A DNA stretch of 45,437 bases from Selaginella moellendorffii (taxonomy: Eukaryota > Streptophyta > Lycopodiopsida > Selaginellales > Selaginellaceae), in NCBI RefSeq assembly GCF_000143415.4, contig NW_003314305.1, forward strand, positions 979,100 through 1,024,536, written 5' to 3'. Of this stretch, positions 31,927 to 43,142 are shown piece after piece (the first letter of the stretch is position 1; each line of letters begins with the position of its first letter). The notes beneath the pieces are model-generated. The model did no database searches. It saw only the letters and a list, made by a program, of their open reading frames with translations, and had not been told where the DNA came from. The translations under genes and the position numbers were made by a program.

Positions 31927-33603
31927 TGTGAGACACAAAATCCCTAGGCCCCAAAGTGGAGCCGGAAGGGTGCCATGTGGTGGTGGCCGAAGTGAAAACC
32001 AAACGAGCGTAACACGTTTGGACTAAAAAGCTCCGACTTGAAAAGGTCGAGAGTGGGAGTGGAACTCCTAACGAAGTGCTCGAGGGACGAGCACGAAGTG
32101 AGCAATAAGCGAGGCTCCAAAAAGGGACCCAAAAAGGACCAACACATGACACATGGAAGTGTCTGAGATGGACCCGAGTTGGGGTCCGAAGTGGAGTCCA
32201 AGATGGAGTCCGAGATGGAGTCCGAGATGGAGTCCGAGATGGAGTCTGAGATGGATCCGAGATGGAGTCCGAGATGGACCCGAGATGGAGTCCAAGATGG
32301 ACCCGAGATGGATTCCGAGATGGACCCGAGATGGAGTCCGAAACGGAGTCCGAGATGGAGTCCGAGATGGACCCGAGATGGAGTCCGAGATGGAGTCCGA
32401 GATGGACCCGAGATGGAGTCCGAGATGGAGTCTGAGATGGACCCGAGATGGAGTCTGAGATGGACCCGAGATGGAGTCCGAGATGGAACCGAGACCGAGA
32501 CCGAGACCGAGTCCGAGTCCGAGTCCGAGTTCGAGCCTGAGTCCGAGTCCGAATACTAATACAGGCAGTTGGGTGAAAGCCCAAAGTGATCGTCCCCCAG
32601 GGGGGGCAGGGGGGGGGGGCTGCGGGGGGTTCCAAAAGTACAGTAGGGAGAGTGTGGGGGTTGGAGCCCAGTGGAGCCAGTTTGGCCAGGAAGGGCTAGT
32701 TTGGCCCAGGAAAGGCCAGTTTGGCCCAGGAAGGCCATACCCAGTGTTGGGTGATGAACTGACCACTGGGAAGTCCAAGACTAGAGTGAATACGGACCGA
32801 CAAGCGGGGTAGCTTGGTGAAGTGTTCAAGAGCCAACTCTAGTTCCCCCGGGAGATCGAATGGTCGATGCTCCCAGTCCAAGTGTGGGTGGCACTACCTA
32901 CTTGGATACCTGGTGTGGCTCAACGGAACCTCGCTCTAAGCCCATGGCTAGAGCATCCAAAGGCGGAAGGCGGGGAGAGTACCCATGAGGCCCGCGTAGG
33001 GCCACGGTGTTTCGAAATGTTGTCCCAAAGGCCCAGACTATGGAAAGGAAGAGGAGTAGTCCTCTGGTGTAGTGATCAAGGATATAGTCGAGTGGTGAGG
33101 AAGTCCCAGAGGACCGTGGGACTTAGTGGTCGGGCCTGTGGGCCTCGATCCAGTGGCAGTGTTGGCAAACACGGCCATGGGCAGAAAGGGATTTGGTGAA
33201 GACCGGAAAAGGGATATTGGGGAAGGCTATTCCCCATATCTGTGGGCATCCTAAGGATGCTAAGGAGTGGATCTGGAATGATCACTCATGGACGGATGGC
33301 CCAGTCCTTGGGAGATGGGACTGTGATGTAGGTGGTATTAGACCACCGGTGTGACTAAGGTAAAGGGGCATGGCCTTAGCATAACAGGCCGATATGTCGG
33401 TGGTACCTTGGGGTGTCAGTCATGGGATCGGACATGCGGAGCACCTGGATCAAGTGCAAAGGTTGAGTGGCGGGGATGCCATTCTCGGGGCTAGCAAGCC
33501 CAAGTCTGAAATAGGACTTATGGAGGTTGTGAGTGAGACTCCTCCAAGTGGTTGGAGGTGTGGTTAAGTGACTAAAGTAAAATGGAAAATTTAGTCGCTT
33601 ACA
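31927..33603 (+). mobile_element. Solo LTR of family D (1677 bp)
   Basis: It starts TGTGAGACACAAAATCC and ends TTTAGTCGCTTACA, with a perfect CTTGT duplication (31922-31926 and 33604-33608). It is the only uninterrupted D LTR here and the reference for the copies at 1-10 kb. From left to right: a unique part of about 230 bp, a tandem 12/11-bp array, GAGTCC hexamers, GGGTGAAAGCCCAAAG, G-runs (32,600-32,628), TTCCAAAAGTACAGTAGGGA, then about 950 bp of moderately GC-rich sequence. Overlapping long frames on both strands come from the array and do not encode a recognisable protein. Confidence 0.93.
32190..32552 (+). repeat. Tandem array of 12- and 11-bp units in LTR-D
   Basis: About 25 units alternate between GAGATGGAGTCC (12 bp) and GAGATGGACCC (11 bp), followed by GAGACC and GAGTCC hexamers up to about 32,552. 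Because 11-bp units shift the frame and the repeat lacks stops, several frames stay open on both strands, giving false proteins rich in Met-Glu-Ser, Trp-Ser-Pro-Arg or Ser-Arg-Thr-Pro. Degenerate versions lie in the E LTR (1905-2140) and the other D LTRs (8820-8980, 9640-9830). Confidence 0.95.
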
Positions 33604-35172
33604 CTTGTTTGGTATAGACAGTGATAATTTTATATATAAAGACTATGCCCTTTAAAGCTTTATAGGTAAAATCAATTATTGGTCTATGCTTATATATATT
33701 TCGAGGTCTATTAGGATTGTTACTATGGCAAGCCTAATTATTATAGCTCATTTGTGGAATGAGTGGTATAAAGTTTTTGTATGCAATGTATTCCTCTTGT
33801 AAATTGGCTTATCAATCACTCTTAGGAGTAAGCATTTAGCTTTCCAATCAATTTCGAAATGAGGATGGCTTTCTTCTAAATGCCAAATGTCTAAAACATT
33901 TCTTATATAAAAGTCCTAAAAATTTCTCAAGTCAAATGTTGTTTTTCATAGCATATCTATCTTGTTTAAGTGTGTTCCACCTTAAAAGATTTTTGCCTAT
34001 CAATCAGATTTGAAATTGATCTAACATCTATTAACCCAATTATCAATAAGTGTAATTTTGTGTATGGGTATCTAAGTTTTATTGTGGACCATTAAAGTTC
34101 CTATAATAGCTTCTTTGTCTAAGATTGCATAAAATTTTACCAATTATCTAGTAGGTAAAATTTATAATTCCTTTGTAAGTTATAATACTTAAGATTTGCA
34201 TTTAACTCAAATAGGTAAACTATCTCTCTATCTAGGAAGAATCTTGGTATTATTTTCTTTTTGTATAAATAACTCAACAGATATAAATCTCACTCACATT
34301 GTATACTTACAAAGTATTTTAAATGTATTATCACACTTTCTTTGATAATAGTAAAGGTAGTAGGAGTTAGACTTCTGTATACCTTGAATAGAATATTGTC
34401 AAGTATTTCACTCGATAATTCATCTAGCTGTTTAAGCAATTTTGTTAAATCTATTATTCGTTAGTCTAGTTAAACATATAAGATACTTTAGTTTTTTCTT
34501 TTTTATACTTTTGCCTAGTCACACAAAGTGGGGATCAACTAACTTTCATTTGGGTCTATAAGCAAAATATATTTTCTGATAAGTGTGTTAGATTGCTGAT
34601 AAACATTCTTATTTAGTCTACCTTAATTCCCCTATTCAAATTTTATTAAGATAGTGGAGGGTTATCAATCCTCAATCTCTTCACTTAGATGCACAGGAGG
34701 ACCTTCCCTTTCTACCCATCCTTAGTGTGGTTAAAATTAATTCAATATAAGATCTTTGATATGTGATAGTCAATTCCAAAGTAACTTGCTTGCTTCACAA
34801 TGGGTTTTACCCTCTGGCTTATAACTAACCTTGCCTTTGCAACTGTGGAATTAGAAAGAGTGGCCTATTGCTTTTGGTAAAATTTAGGTAAACTAGATCA
34901 ACACTAACAACTAATTTGAATAGGGTATAGAGGCCATTTTATGAAATTGCCTTATGGAATCAACACAAGAATCAAATTGTCTAGCACATGATAGTCTGTT
35001 CTAGATTAATTTACTTGTAAAATGACATTATGTAGCTTTTCAAACATGTGATAGCTAATTCATGGAAGTCTTTACTTCAGATTTCGACAAAAATTGCTTT
35101 TCAAAACAAATTTCTTTCTAACCTCTTTGCCATAAGCAATAATGGTCAATACAAGTCTCTACTCAAACTTAT

Positions 35173-35367
35173 TGTAAGCAACCAAAAAGAACGACTCGAG
35201 AGACGATCCATAGAAGTTCAAATATAAAGGGAAAGGGCCCATGAATAAAAGTGCACCCCTTTTTCCAATTAGTTAAGGGTCTTGAGATATTTAGGGTTAA
35301 GTGTCCTTGGGTTTGAATAATACTAGGCTGAGTGACCTTCTAGGAAGTCCAAATTCATGAGGTTACA
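35173..35367 (+). mobile_element. Cassandra solo LTR (195 bp)
   Basis: It runs TGTAAGCAACCAAAAAG to CATGAGGTTACA, with a perfect CTTAT duplication at 35168-35172 and 35368-35372. The 5S-like part is on the plus strand (GGTTAAGTGTCCTTGG, TAATACTAGGCTGAGTGACC). The paralogous leader at about 25,155-25,170 (ACTCAAGCTTGTATGATAG) lacks it, giving an empty site. Confidence 0.94.
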
Positions 35368-35582
35368 CTTATATAATAGATTTTTGAACTTTGCAATGTA
35401 TTTTAGAGTTTTTAGGAGTGTATAAGGCTATTTCACCTTTTTAGACAAAATTCTTTTCTAATAACTCTAAACTTATTCTAGTTTTTTAGATATCAAAGTG
35501 ATGGTAGCAATGTCTCTAAAACTGACGCCTACACTTAATAACAAGCTTTACAACTCTTTATTCTACATTTATAGTGTGAAGT

Positions 35583-36726
35583 TGTCACGAATGTGACTTT
35601 GGGTATCGAAAGTTACATGTCAGCTAGTCCTTACGGACACTCTTTCCTTACTGCCACGACGGCAGGAGGTTAGTATTGTTGGACCTTTTATCCGTCTCTC
35701 TTGTTCAAGTGTTAGTAAACTGAGCTTAACATCTGTACTTGGCCGGATGAGCATAAAGAAGGAATTCCTAAGTGTCTATTTAGCTGAGCATTCTCGGCCC
35801 TCTCTTTTGTGCTGTCTTGCACTGGCTTGACAAGAACCCTCGCGTATTGAGACTAGTCCCTCAATATTGCTGGATGATAGTTTACCATGTCTACCAAACA
35901 CCCTTGCTATCATGCCCTTTGTGTTAGTCTCATTTCGGTCCCAAATACTATTTATAGAAAGTGTCTAGATTTGCTCATTTGGCATATCTACAGAATGTAG
36001 AGATTGGCTTGAACACAATGGTATTCGTCCCGTGTCCAAATTTGCATTCTAGTGCTATTCCATATTTAGTAAGTTTCGAGCTTGTCCCAGAGATTAACTC
36101 CTGGTACTAAGGAAGGCTTGGGGTGAAAACCCAAAGCATGTGTTCCTCAAGGGGGGGGGGGGGGGGGGGGCTGTGGGGGATTCCAAATGTATAAGTAGGG
36201 ATAGTGGGTAAGTTGGGCATGGCCGACCAACCTGAGGCATAATTTAACTCCCACTTGCGTGTCTGTCCTTGTTCGGCGTCCGGCTTGGGTCTAAGCCCAA
36301 GTTCCATTCCATGCTAGCTGGTGGAGTACCTATGTCCTCACGTTAGGCCACTAGTATGCTGAAATAGCGCCAAACTCCATTTGGCTCCGTTTTGCATGCT
36401 GGTCCTGGCATTAGGGTGCTGGTTACTTTAGGACTGTTCCAAGTCGCTCCATGCCCCTGTCCCTTCGCTCCTTGGGCTATATGCTTGAGAGTTTCTCTGT
36501 GGTTTAGTTCCGTCACTCCTAGCTCCATGCTTGGGAGTTTAGCACCATTCCTTCATTCAGTGGCCCAAGGCCCTAATACTCGGGTTCCACACCACTGTCC
36601 TTTGGACACGTGGCATGTGACATGTGGCATCTGTCACGTGGCACAAAGAGGGTTTAGGTTCCGCTTCATGATGTTATCCTATAGTAAATCACCATAGGAT
36701 AAAGGGTCAAAACCACATGCGCTATA
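35583..36726 (+). mobile_element. Solo LTR-A, full length (1144 bp)
   Basis: It runs TGTCACGAATGTGACTTTGG to CCACATGCGCTATA (final CA mutated to TA). Flanks are GAAGT (35578-35582) and GAAGC (36727-36731). The paralogous leader at 25,370-25,385 reads GCGTGAAGCCTCTC uninterrupted, so GAAGC is the original target and the left copy has mutated. A 20-base G run occupies 36151-36170. Close to the end, TTATCCTAT (36674-36682) and ATAGGATAA (36694-36702) form a perfect 9-bp inverted repeat around 11 bases. Confidence 0.93.
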
Positions 36727-37989
36727 GAAGCCTCTCGACTACTTCATTTAGCAAAAGTTCAATTAGCACATAGGGTTATTTATGCATTCGAAATATAGGC
36801 AGAAATTGAGCTACAACTCTTACTAGAGTAGTTATATAATTTTACCTATGTAGAAAATATTTACTATATGGGAATTCTCTTCTATGAGGAGGTACGTACA
36901 TCTATAGATTACATCTCATAAAGGGTGGTTCACACCTTATAATAGGTGTTTCATGCCTAAGTATTTCCCCTAGAAATTGGGCATTATTCAACTAGTCTGA
37001 AAGATGAATTTTCACGTTTATTCACTTGTATATTTGCTCTTTATCCATGCCTCACTTAGGGCATGTTTCACGTGATTGCCTTTGATTCCTCTCTATAGGG
37101 CTAGATGTGATGTGAGTGCTTTCAAAATCTATCGAAGAATGACGCCTTTCACACTAAGTAGTATTTGCAAACTCTCTATATATAAAAGATAAGCCTTGAT
37201 TAATTCGCCTAAATGTACTAAGTGTAGAAACAATTCATGATAACCATTTCCAAACTTTTGACTTACGAGTCTTATGCAAGTTTTATAGACTCTTGCAGTA
37301 TGCATAAAAGACTTAAACTCGAGATAAGTCTACTTTTAAACCGTATCTAACTAGTAATCCAAGCTAAAGGACTTTGGATCAAAGCCTTGAGATAGCACAA
37401 TATTATAATTGTAATTTTGCCTTTGTTAAAGCCTCATAAGATTTAGATGAATAATTTCCCAATTTGTTCTTCACTAGGGCTAGCTTTAGCTCCCTTTAAG
37501 CTGAAGTTGAAGACAAGAGTTATAAGTGCTCAATTTTCCTACTTGTATATGCTTACATAAATTATGACACTATTGAAAAATGTATCCTCTAAAAACCCAA
37601 GTGAGAACTTATTCAAAAGGAAATAATTCTAGAGTAGTTGATTATGTTTTCCACATTAAACAAACTCTATTCCTTTTTCTTTTAGATTTTTCTCAAGAAA
37701 TTACTAGCAAAACAATTTAAACTTAAGTTTCTTGGTAATGTATGCCAAATTCCAATTTCAAATTAGTCTCAAGCTCTATGGCTTATGTGATGGTTGAAGA
37801 ACTATATTTTTTGCATTGTCTTGGCACTAAGCCACTACAATTGCAAAAAGAACTCCTTCATTCAGTATTGTTCAAGCTCAAGTCCTTTACAATCACTGAA
37901 GAGATCTATTTGTGATTCCTAATGTTAAACATGTTTAGAATTCACAAGCAATATTTCTCCCGGCTTTTTCTCAAGCTAGAGAGTGACGG

Positions 37990-38012
37990 CTTATCCCACC
38001 CTAGTTGCCAAA
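37990..38012 (-). other. Probable primer binding site of family B
   Basis: On the minus strand the LTR end CCTTACTCA is followed by CTTTTGGCAACTAGGGTGGG. This resembles, with mutations, the TTTGGCGACT...TGGGGA primer sites of plant Tat/Ogre elements (tRNA-Arg type, from memory). The B ends at 15562 and 41005 lack it, as expected for 3' LTR ends. Confidence 0.5.
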
Positions 38013-38014
38013 AG

Positions 38015-38535
38015 TGAGTAAGGTTTTTTCTACCTATACTTGTGTTCTCGCCCCTGCCTGCAAAATAGTGATAGAAAAACAGAGACAAGAACGTAAAAAG
38101 AGATAAGAAGAGAAAATTGAAAATAAAGAAAAGAATAAAATAGAATAGAACTCAGCCTTGAACCCCAAAGGCATGAGTAAGGATAAGCATATGTCACTCT
38201 CTCAATTGTACTTTGCATAAATAGTCATAAGTGGGAAAAAAGATGGTTAATTCAATGCAAATGCATACAACAATGAGTGGTTTTCCAGCATACAACATGC
38301 AAATGCAAATGCATACAACAATAAGATGTTTTCCAACACATCTAAATGCTACTTATATATTACATGATTTTATAACCGTTTTTAACTACTTCACACTTGT
38401 CCATGATGAGTGTTATCTAGGTCAAGTCTTTCTTCTTTGAATGCCTAAGTTTAAACATAACTTTATTTTGCCTAAGCTTCCTTTTTTTTCTATATCTAGG
38501 AAGATATATAAGATAAAACATATACCTCTTCATCA
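38015..38535 (-). repeat. Family B 5' LTR, truncated
   Basis: It begins TGAGTAAGGTTTTTTCTACC and matches 15562-15912 plus 23185-23290 and 41005-41460. The purine-rich part (38,090-38,150) and AAAGGCATGAGTAAGG are shared. ATGCAAATGCATACAAC is locally duplicated at 38,255-38,325. The LTR is cut near 38,535 where element F begins. Confidence 0.65.
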
Positions 38536-38539
38536 TATA

Positions 38540-40190
38540 CTTAAGCAACTCAGTCATTTGACACTTGACCTCTACCTCCTCGACATGACTTAGCCAAAAC
38601 AGTCATCAATCCTGGTTTTAGCACAATTTCATGCTCAAATCTATGCAAAGATGGCAAGCCACATAGTAATTTAGTTTGGAATATGTTCTTGAACTCCTCA
38701 AGTTCCTCTGCTACTGTTGATTTGCTATATAAAAACTTTGATGTATCCAGTTCTTAGATATACATCAAATAGAGCTCATTCTCTTTATTGCATATAGTAC
38801 TCTTAAAAGACATCACCAATATCAATTTGGTCAAGCTTGGAACATCACTTCTAAACCAAGTATCACATATGCCACCATACTTAAGCTTCACGTGTCAAAG
38901 GCTCCACTTGATCTCAGGATCAACATGCATGTGCCACAACATGCTAAGGATCATGTCCACATGGTGTAAATCCACAAGGAAGAAATCTTCCACCATGGTG
39001 ATCTTGCCAGCTTTCACTAATAAAGTCATGCACCACACCATCCCACTGCTGATTCTCAGTGGCAGCTCCAGAAATTCTATAAAGAATCAATTTAGTCACT
39101 AGAAACTTGTACTCTTTAACTAGCTTTGTGGAAACAAAATTTTTAGAACTGCCACTATCCAATGGAATACGTATTGAACAATCTCCCAGCAATCCCTTGA
39201 CTTGAATCACACAAGATTCTGAAGCCAAGTCCATGGGATCATCACTCCAAATCCCATTGAGTGTACGGGCAACCACAGAGATAATCTTCCTACCTGGATT
39301 CTCCTCATATTGCATTTCCTAGACCTTCTTCCTGCTCAAAGCTCCAACACTCATGCTCAAAGACTTGTTCTTGTTTTTCAACAGCGGACAATCTACCTTC
39401 TAATGGCCTTCCACACCATACTTGTGCTCCTCCCATGTTTGGCACCCTTGTCCTAAGGATGTGGCTCGCCCTCATCCACAAAGTTCTGAGCTTGTTCAAA
39501 AAGCTCCTCCAAAGACTTCATTGCCTTGGAAGTTTTCAAGTGATCTTGCATCCCCTTGTTGCATAAGCAGTCCACAAAGTAATCTTTCTAAACCTCCTCA
39601 ATGTAGTCATTGAGCACACAACTCAATAACATTCCAAACTTCTCAATATACTTTTGCAGGCTTAAATTGTCTTGCTTTAGGTATAGAAGCTTACATCGTG
39701 CATAAAAAGCATCATAGCGAGGAGAAAATTCCTACTTGAAAGTTTCCTCAAATTCAGTCAATGATGCCAAAGGTCCCTTGCCAATAGTGGTACATTGATT
39801 CAAAAGGCAAGTCCACCAATGTGTAGCCTGGCCTTTAAGCACCACCTCCATGAGGATCAATGCATCCTCATCCGGTAATCTTTGGACCTGAATTCCAAGT
39901 CTTGCACAACCAGTTGAGCGCCTCATTTATAGGGACATCAGTGCCATCAAACTCAGGAATCCAAGCTTAATCTGTGACAACTCCCGCCACCTCAAGAATT
40001 CTCCATCTTTTTTATGTGTTCACACATATTTGCCAAAGATCCATGCATATCAATTTCAAGGGTCTGGATATTGCTGTTGAAGGCTTGCAATTCTAGCACC
40101 ACCTCATCCATCATCCAAGCCTCCACAAATGATTGATTAATAGTTTCCTCTATAGAATCTATAGCAGCAAACTTGTAGATTCTCAAACTC
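38540..40190 (-). pseudogene. Element F gag-protease-RT relic (Ty3/Gypsy)
   Basis: Read right to left: a Gag N-terminal piece (40186-39992) with a possible coiled coil (VVLELQAFNSNIQTLEIDMH); the Gag capsid region (39926-39500) with LPDEDALILMEVVLKGQATH, WWTCLL, then YDAFYARCKLLYLKQ and LSLQKYIEKFG in other frames; a linker (39499-39305); and an aspartic protease (39315-38944) with active-site LDSGSSKNFVS at residues 52-62. Last comes the RT entry segment (about 38,720-38,600) with EELKEFKNIF, GLPSLHRFEHEIVLKPG. At least three frame changes and several stops separate these parts. The rest of RT, RNase H and integrase are gone, cut at 38,540. Residue order and motifs are typical of plant Ty3/Gypsy polyproteins. 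Confidence 0.9.
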
Positions 40191-40195
40191 TACTC

Positions 40196-40207
40196 CTCTA
40201 ATACCAA
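40196..40207 (-). other. Primer binding site of element F
   Basis: The reverse complement reads TTGGTATTAGAG, one change from the initiator tRNA-Met complement, and lies just upstream of the gag relic. It sets the inner edge of the 5' LTR at 40209. Confidence 0.82.
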
Positions 40208-40208
40208 T

Positions 40209-41004
40209 TATTAGAACCTAATGAAGAATTACCATGCTGATGCAGAGAAGATTGCCAGCCATTCACCCCCAAGCCCTCTATGCCATTGCTCACAGCTGTG
40301 AGCACGCTCCACTTTCACTATGTCCCTCAAAAGCCCTTGATTAATCGTGAATTAATCTTTGTAAAATAAACTGATTAAACTTAACTTAGTTATACTTTAA
40401 GCCATATAGATTAACATTATAACACTCTTTTTATTGTTTTAGTTTTCACCTTTGGTGAAGGTCAAGTAAGACACATATGAACTTCCACATATGAAGAAGA
40501 GTTAGGAAGAGCTCTTAACTGAGATCATATAAATTGAGCACAAAATTCAACATGCTAAGTCTTCAAAGTTGAAGAAATTAATATGCATTATGGACAATTG
40601 TAGACCAAAGGAGTGGCTAGAGACTATAGCCAAAATTTCTACTCATAAATTTAAATTTCTTATATAGATCATCCAACTCCTAAGAGAATGTATAAGTGGA
40701 TATTAAAGAGTAAGTGAGCATAAATTTGATCCTCCAATCATATCTAGTGGGGAAGGTAAACTTAAAAGTAAAGGTGGAGCTAATAAGATTAAGCCATCTT
40801 AGTAAAATATGGAGAGTGTGATGCAAAAAATTCACAAATGCACATCCATTGGTTAGGTAGCTTTGTGAGATTGATTCTCAAATTTATGGTAAGTCATATA
40901 TAATGCTAAAAATGAATATGGAATGAAAAATATTTAGTGGAATCTTTCATGTTTATCCCCCCTAGCCAGTATAGCTTGCACAAGGTACCCATGGCATAAC
41001 CATT
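40209..41004 (-). repeat. Probable element F 5' LTR, outer edge unresolved
   Basis: By position this is the LTR preceding the primer site. The inner end reads GGTTCTAATA on the minus strand, a likely mutation of ...ACA. No second copy exists in the window, so the outer end is not fixed; the family B boundary at 41005 is the limit. No recognisable frame; 40,590-40,860 could belong to something else. Confidence 0.45.
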
Positions 41005-42060
41005 TAAATAAGGTTTTTTCTACCTATACTCACATTCTTGCCCCTGCCTGCAAAATAGTGACAAATAAATAGAGACAGGAATGTAAAGAATAGAAGAAGA
41101 AGAGAATAGAACTCAACCTCGAACCCCAAAGGTGTGAGTAAGGATAAGTATATGTCACTCTCTTAACTCTATTTTGCATAAACACTCATAGATAGGAGAA
41201 AAAATAGTTAATTCAATATAACTGCATATAATAGTGAATAGGGGTTATTTTCTAGCACATCTAAGTGCTACTTAGAAACTACATAATTTTATAACTGTTC
41301 TTAACTTCTTCTTGTTTATTTATGACAAGCATTACTTAAATCGGGTCTGTCTTCTTTGGATGCCTAAACTTAGGTATAACTCTAGTTCACTTAAACTTTT
41401 TTCTTTTGCTCTGCCTAAGAAGATATACAAGATAAAACATTTACCTCTTCATCACTCTCTCACAACAAAGCTACTGCCTGTCTTCACACAGTCGGATTCT
41501 CTAAATCCTACTCTAGGTTGCTAAGCTTGGTTTTCATAGTGATAAGCTCAATGCTTCAGCATAGATTGTCGAGTTCCTTATGTATGATTTGATTTTCCTG
41601 ATCAAGCATAGCGATGCACTAGTCCTGGCAGCTAATGTACTCTACATTGGTGGATATGAAAGCCAAGATTGTGCTCTTAAGCTCTTGGATTATGTGGCAC
41701 TAATGATTCTACTTGCCCATAACTCCATCCTCTTTCTTGGATTGTCTTGAGGTAGCTTAAAACTTGCACATGGTACTTTGTAGTTTCCTCATCTTCTACT
41801 AGCTGCATCATTTCATCAATTGGTTGCTTGCCTCCCTTGATGTGTTAAGTGAGTTCCTCCATGAAGCCTCAGACTGCTATCTCGCTAAGCTAACTTACGA
41901 ACTTTTTCGCGAAGGTATGGCTAGCCTTAGTGCTGCTGCAGTGTCTGCTATTGCTATGGCTACCTCATCTTGCTAGACTGATCGGCTGAGGGTGTGCCAC
42001 TATCTGATGCATAGGTGGACTGGAGAAGACTAAACTTGTACTCTCCTTTTTTGTAACCTT
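41005..42060 (-). repeat. Second family B copy: 3' LTR and adjoining sequence
   Basis: It starts TAAATAAGGTTTTTTCTACC, the mutated form of the TGAGTAAGG boundary. The first 530 bp match the other B LTR copies. From about 41,560 to 42,060 it is the only full copy; 23,400-23,610 has a shortened version. The LTR start (in minus orientation) could not be located, so this stretch may include the end of the extra ORF region. Confidence 0.55.
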
Positions 42061-43142
42061 GTCCTTTTTATCTTGTTGAGTTTCTTTGTTGTGATCTTCT
42101 TGGTCTAAACTCACCTCATTGGCTATATCTTTAGCTAATGGTTTTGCAACATTTGTAGGTACATCGTGTGTCAAACTTTGTGGCTTAAGTTGTCAAATTT
42201 CTTCTGCAGCTTTGGTGTCCCTGATTCACCTAGTGTTGTTCATTTGTGCACTCATCACTTCCCCGATGCTCGAAGAGATTTGTATCAGCATCGGAATTGT
42301 CTCTATAGACATAGGCAAGTCATGACTTTATTCCTAATCTAAATGTGGCATTTTATCACCATACTTGCTACGTCTAGCTTTTCTAAGGCATACTCGGCCA
42401 CTAGATTCTGTGGAATGAACTTTAGAAATCTTGCAGCTTAGATTGTCGGATTTAGGCATAATTTCTTTTTGAGGGGAGAATTTTCCTTGCTTGAATCTGT
42501 ATCATTGAGATTCTCCTCCACTTCCATATCCCTTGCTATCTCCCTTAGAGGAGATACTGGAGGTGGTGGCTCAATGGCAAGGTGAGGAACAAGATCTTCC
42601 TAAGCAGTGTAATGCTTGTAAATGCACTACAAAAATATGAAGACTCCCATCTTCACTTGCCTTCCTTTGCCTACCTGTAAGGCAATATTTTTAATTTCGG
42701 TCACAAATCCATTATAGGTGAAATGAGCTATGTTTATTTGCCATCCAGTCTCAATAGCTTTTAATAGGTAGGCTATTTTGATACTAGCATTTTGTGCAAC
42801 CGTCCTCCCATCAATGATGGTACACAACACCTTAAACCTAGCATGATAGTCAGCTTCAAGTAGTTGAAGTTGCCTCCTTATCCAAATGTGTAATTTAGGA
42901 GGATGTATTGTTCGGGTATGCGATCTTTCTTGCTCATTGTGATTATTTTGCCCTTGTTGTCTAAGCGAAAAATCTGGGTAAACTGGGTGAGTCCAAAGGG
43001 ATGGACTCGCCCGTGGAAAAGAAAAACATGCTCCTTTGAGTACCACTTCTGGATAAGCTTGATCCCTTGCTCAATTGATATTTCTCCTTCAAATAACTAT
43101 GCATAGGTAAGTAACCCAAAGGCATTAAGCCAAAAAAATATG
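42061..43142 (-). pseudogene. Family B extra ORF, second copy (unrecognised protein)
   Basis: The largest open part (43046-42627, 139 codons) shares DYHARFKVLCTIIDGRTVAQ, NASIKIAYLLKAIETG and FTYNGFVTEIKNIALQVGKG with the copy at 30.3-30.6 kb, although its first part is out of frame: EHVFLFHGRVHPFGLTQF and PEQYILLNYTF read in a neighbouring frame. Further on (42174-41965) is a hydrophilic stretch with AKDIANEVSLDQEDHNKETQ and a lysine-rich run. It lies downstream of integrase on the same strand, the position of env-like or other extra ORFs, but I see no signal peptide or membrane segment. Function unknown. The N-terminal part has been flipped (43143-43463). Confidence 0.6.

Larger units (their letters stand above)
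33604..38014 (-). other. Family B leader (LTR to gag), with two insertions
   Basis: The region lies between the B 5' LTR end (38015) and the gag region. Excluding Cassandra (35173-35367) and LTR-A (35583-36726), most of it aligns with 24,019-26,090. It is AT-rich with no convincing frame. The part at 37,440-38,010 is present only here. A long non-coding leader is typical of Tat/Ogre-type elements. Polymorphic insertions between the two copies make this pair useful for ordering events. Confidence 0.55.

Noticed and set aside
32190-32552. CRISPR-like regular repeat
   Set aside because: Units are contiguous 11-12-mers without unique spacers, inside a plant LTR.
31907-32829. Overlapping long frames on both strands (up to about 250 codons) rich in Met-Glu-Ser, Ser-Arg-Thr-Pro or Trp-Ser-Pro-Arg
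   Set aside because: They are produced by the 12/11-bp tandem array inside a solo LTR. Composition is pure repeat, several frames are equally open, and no start context or domain is seen.
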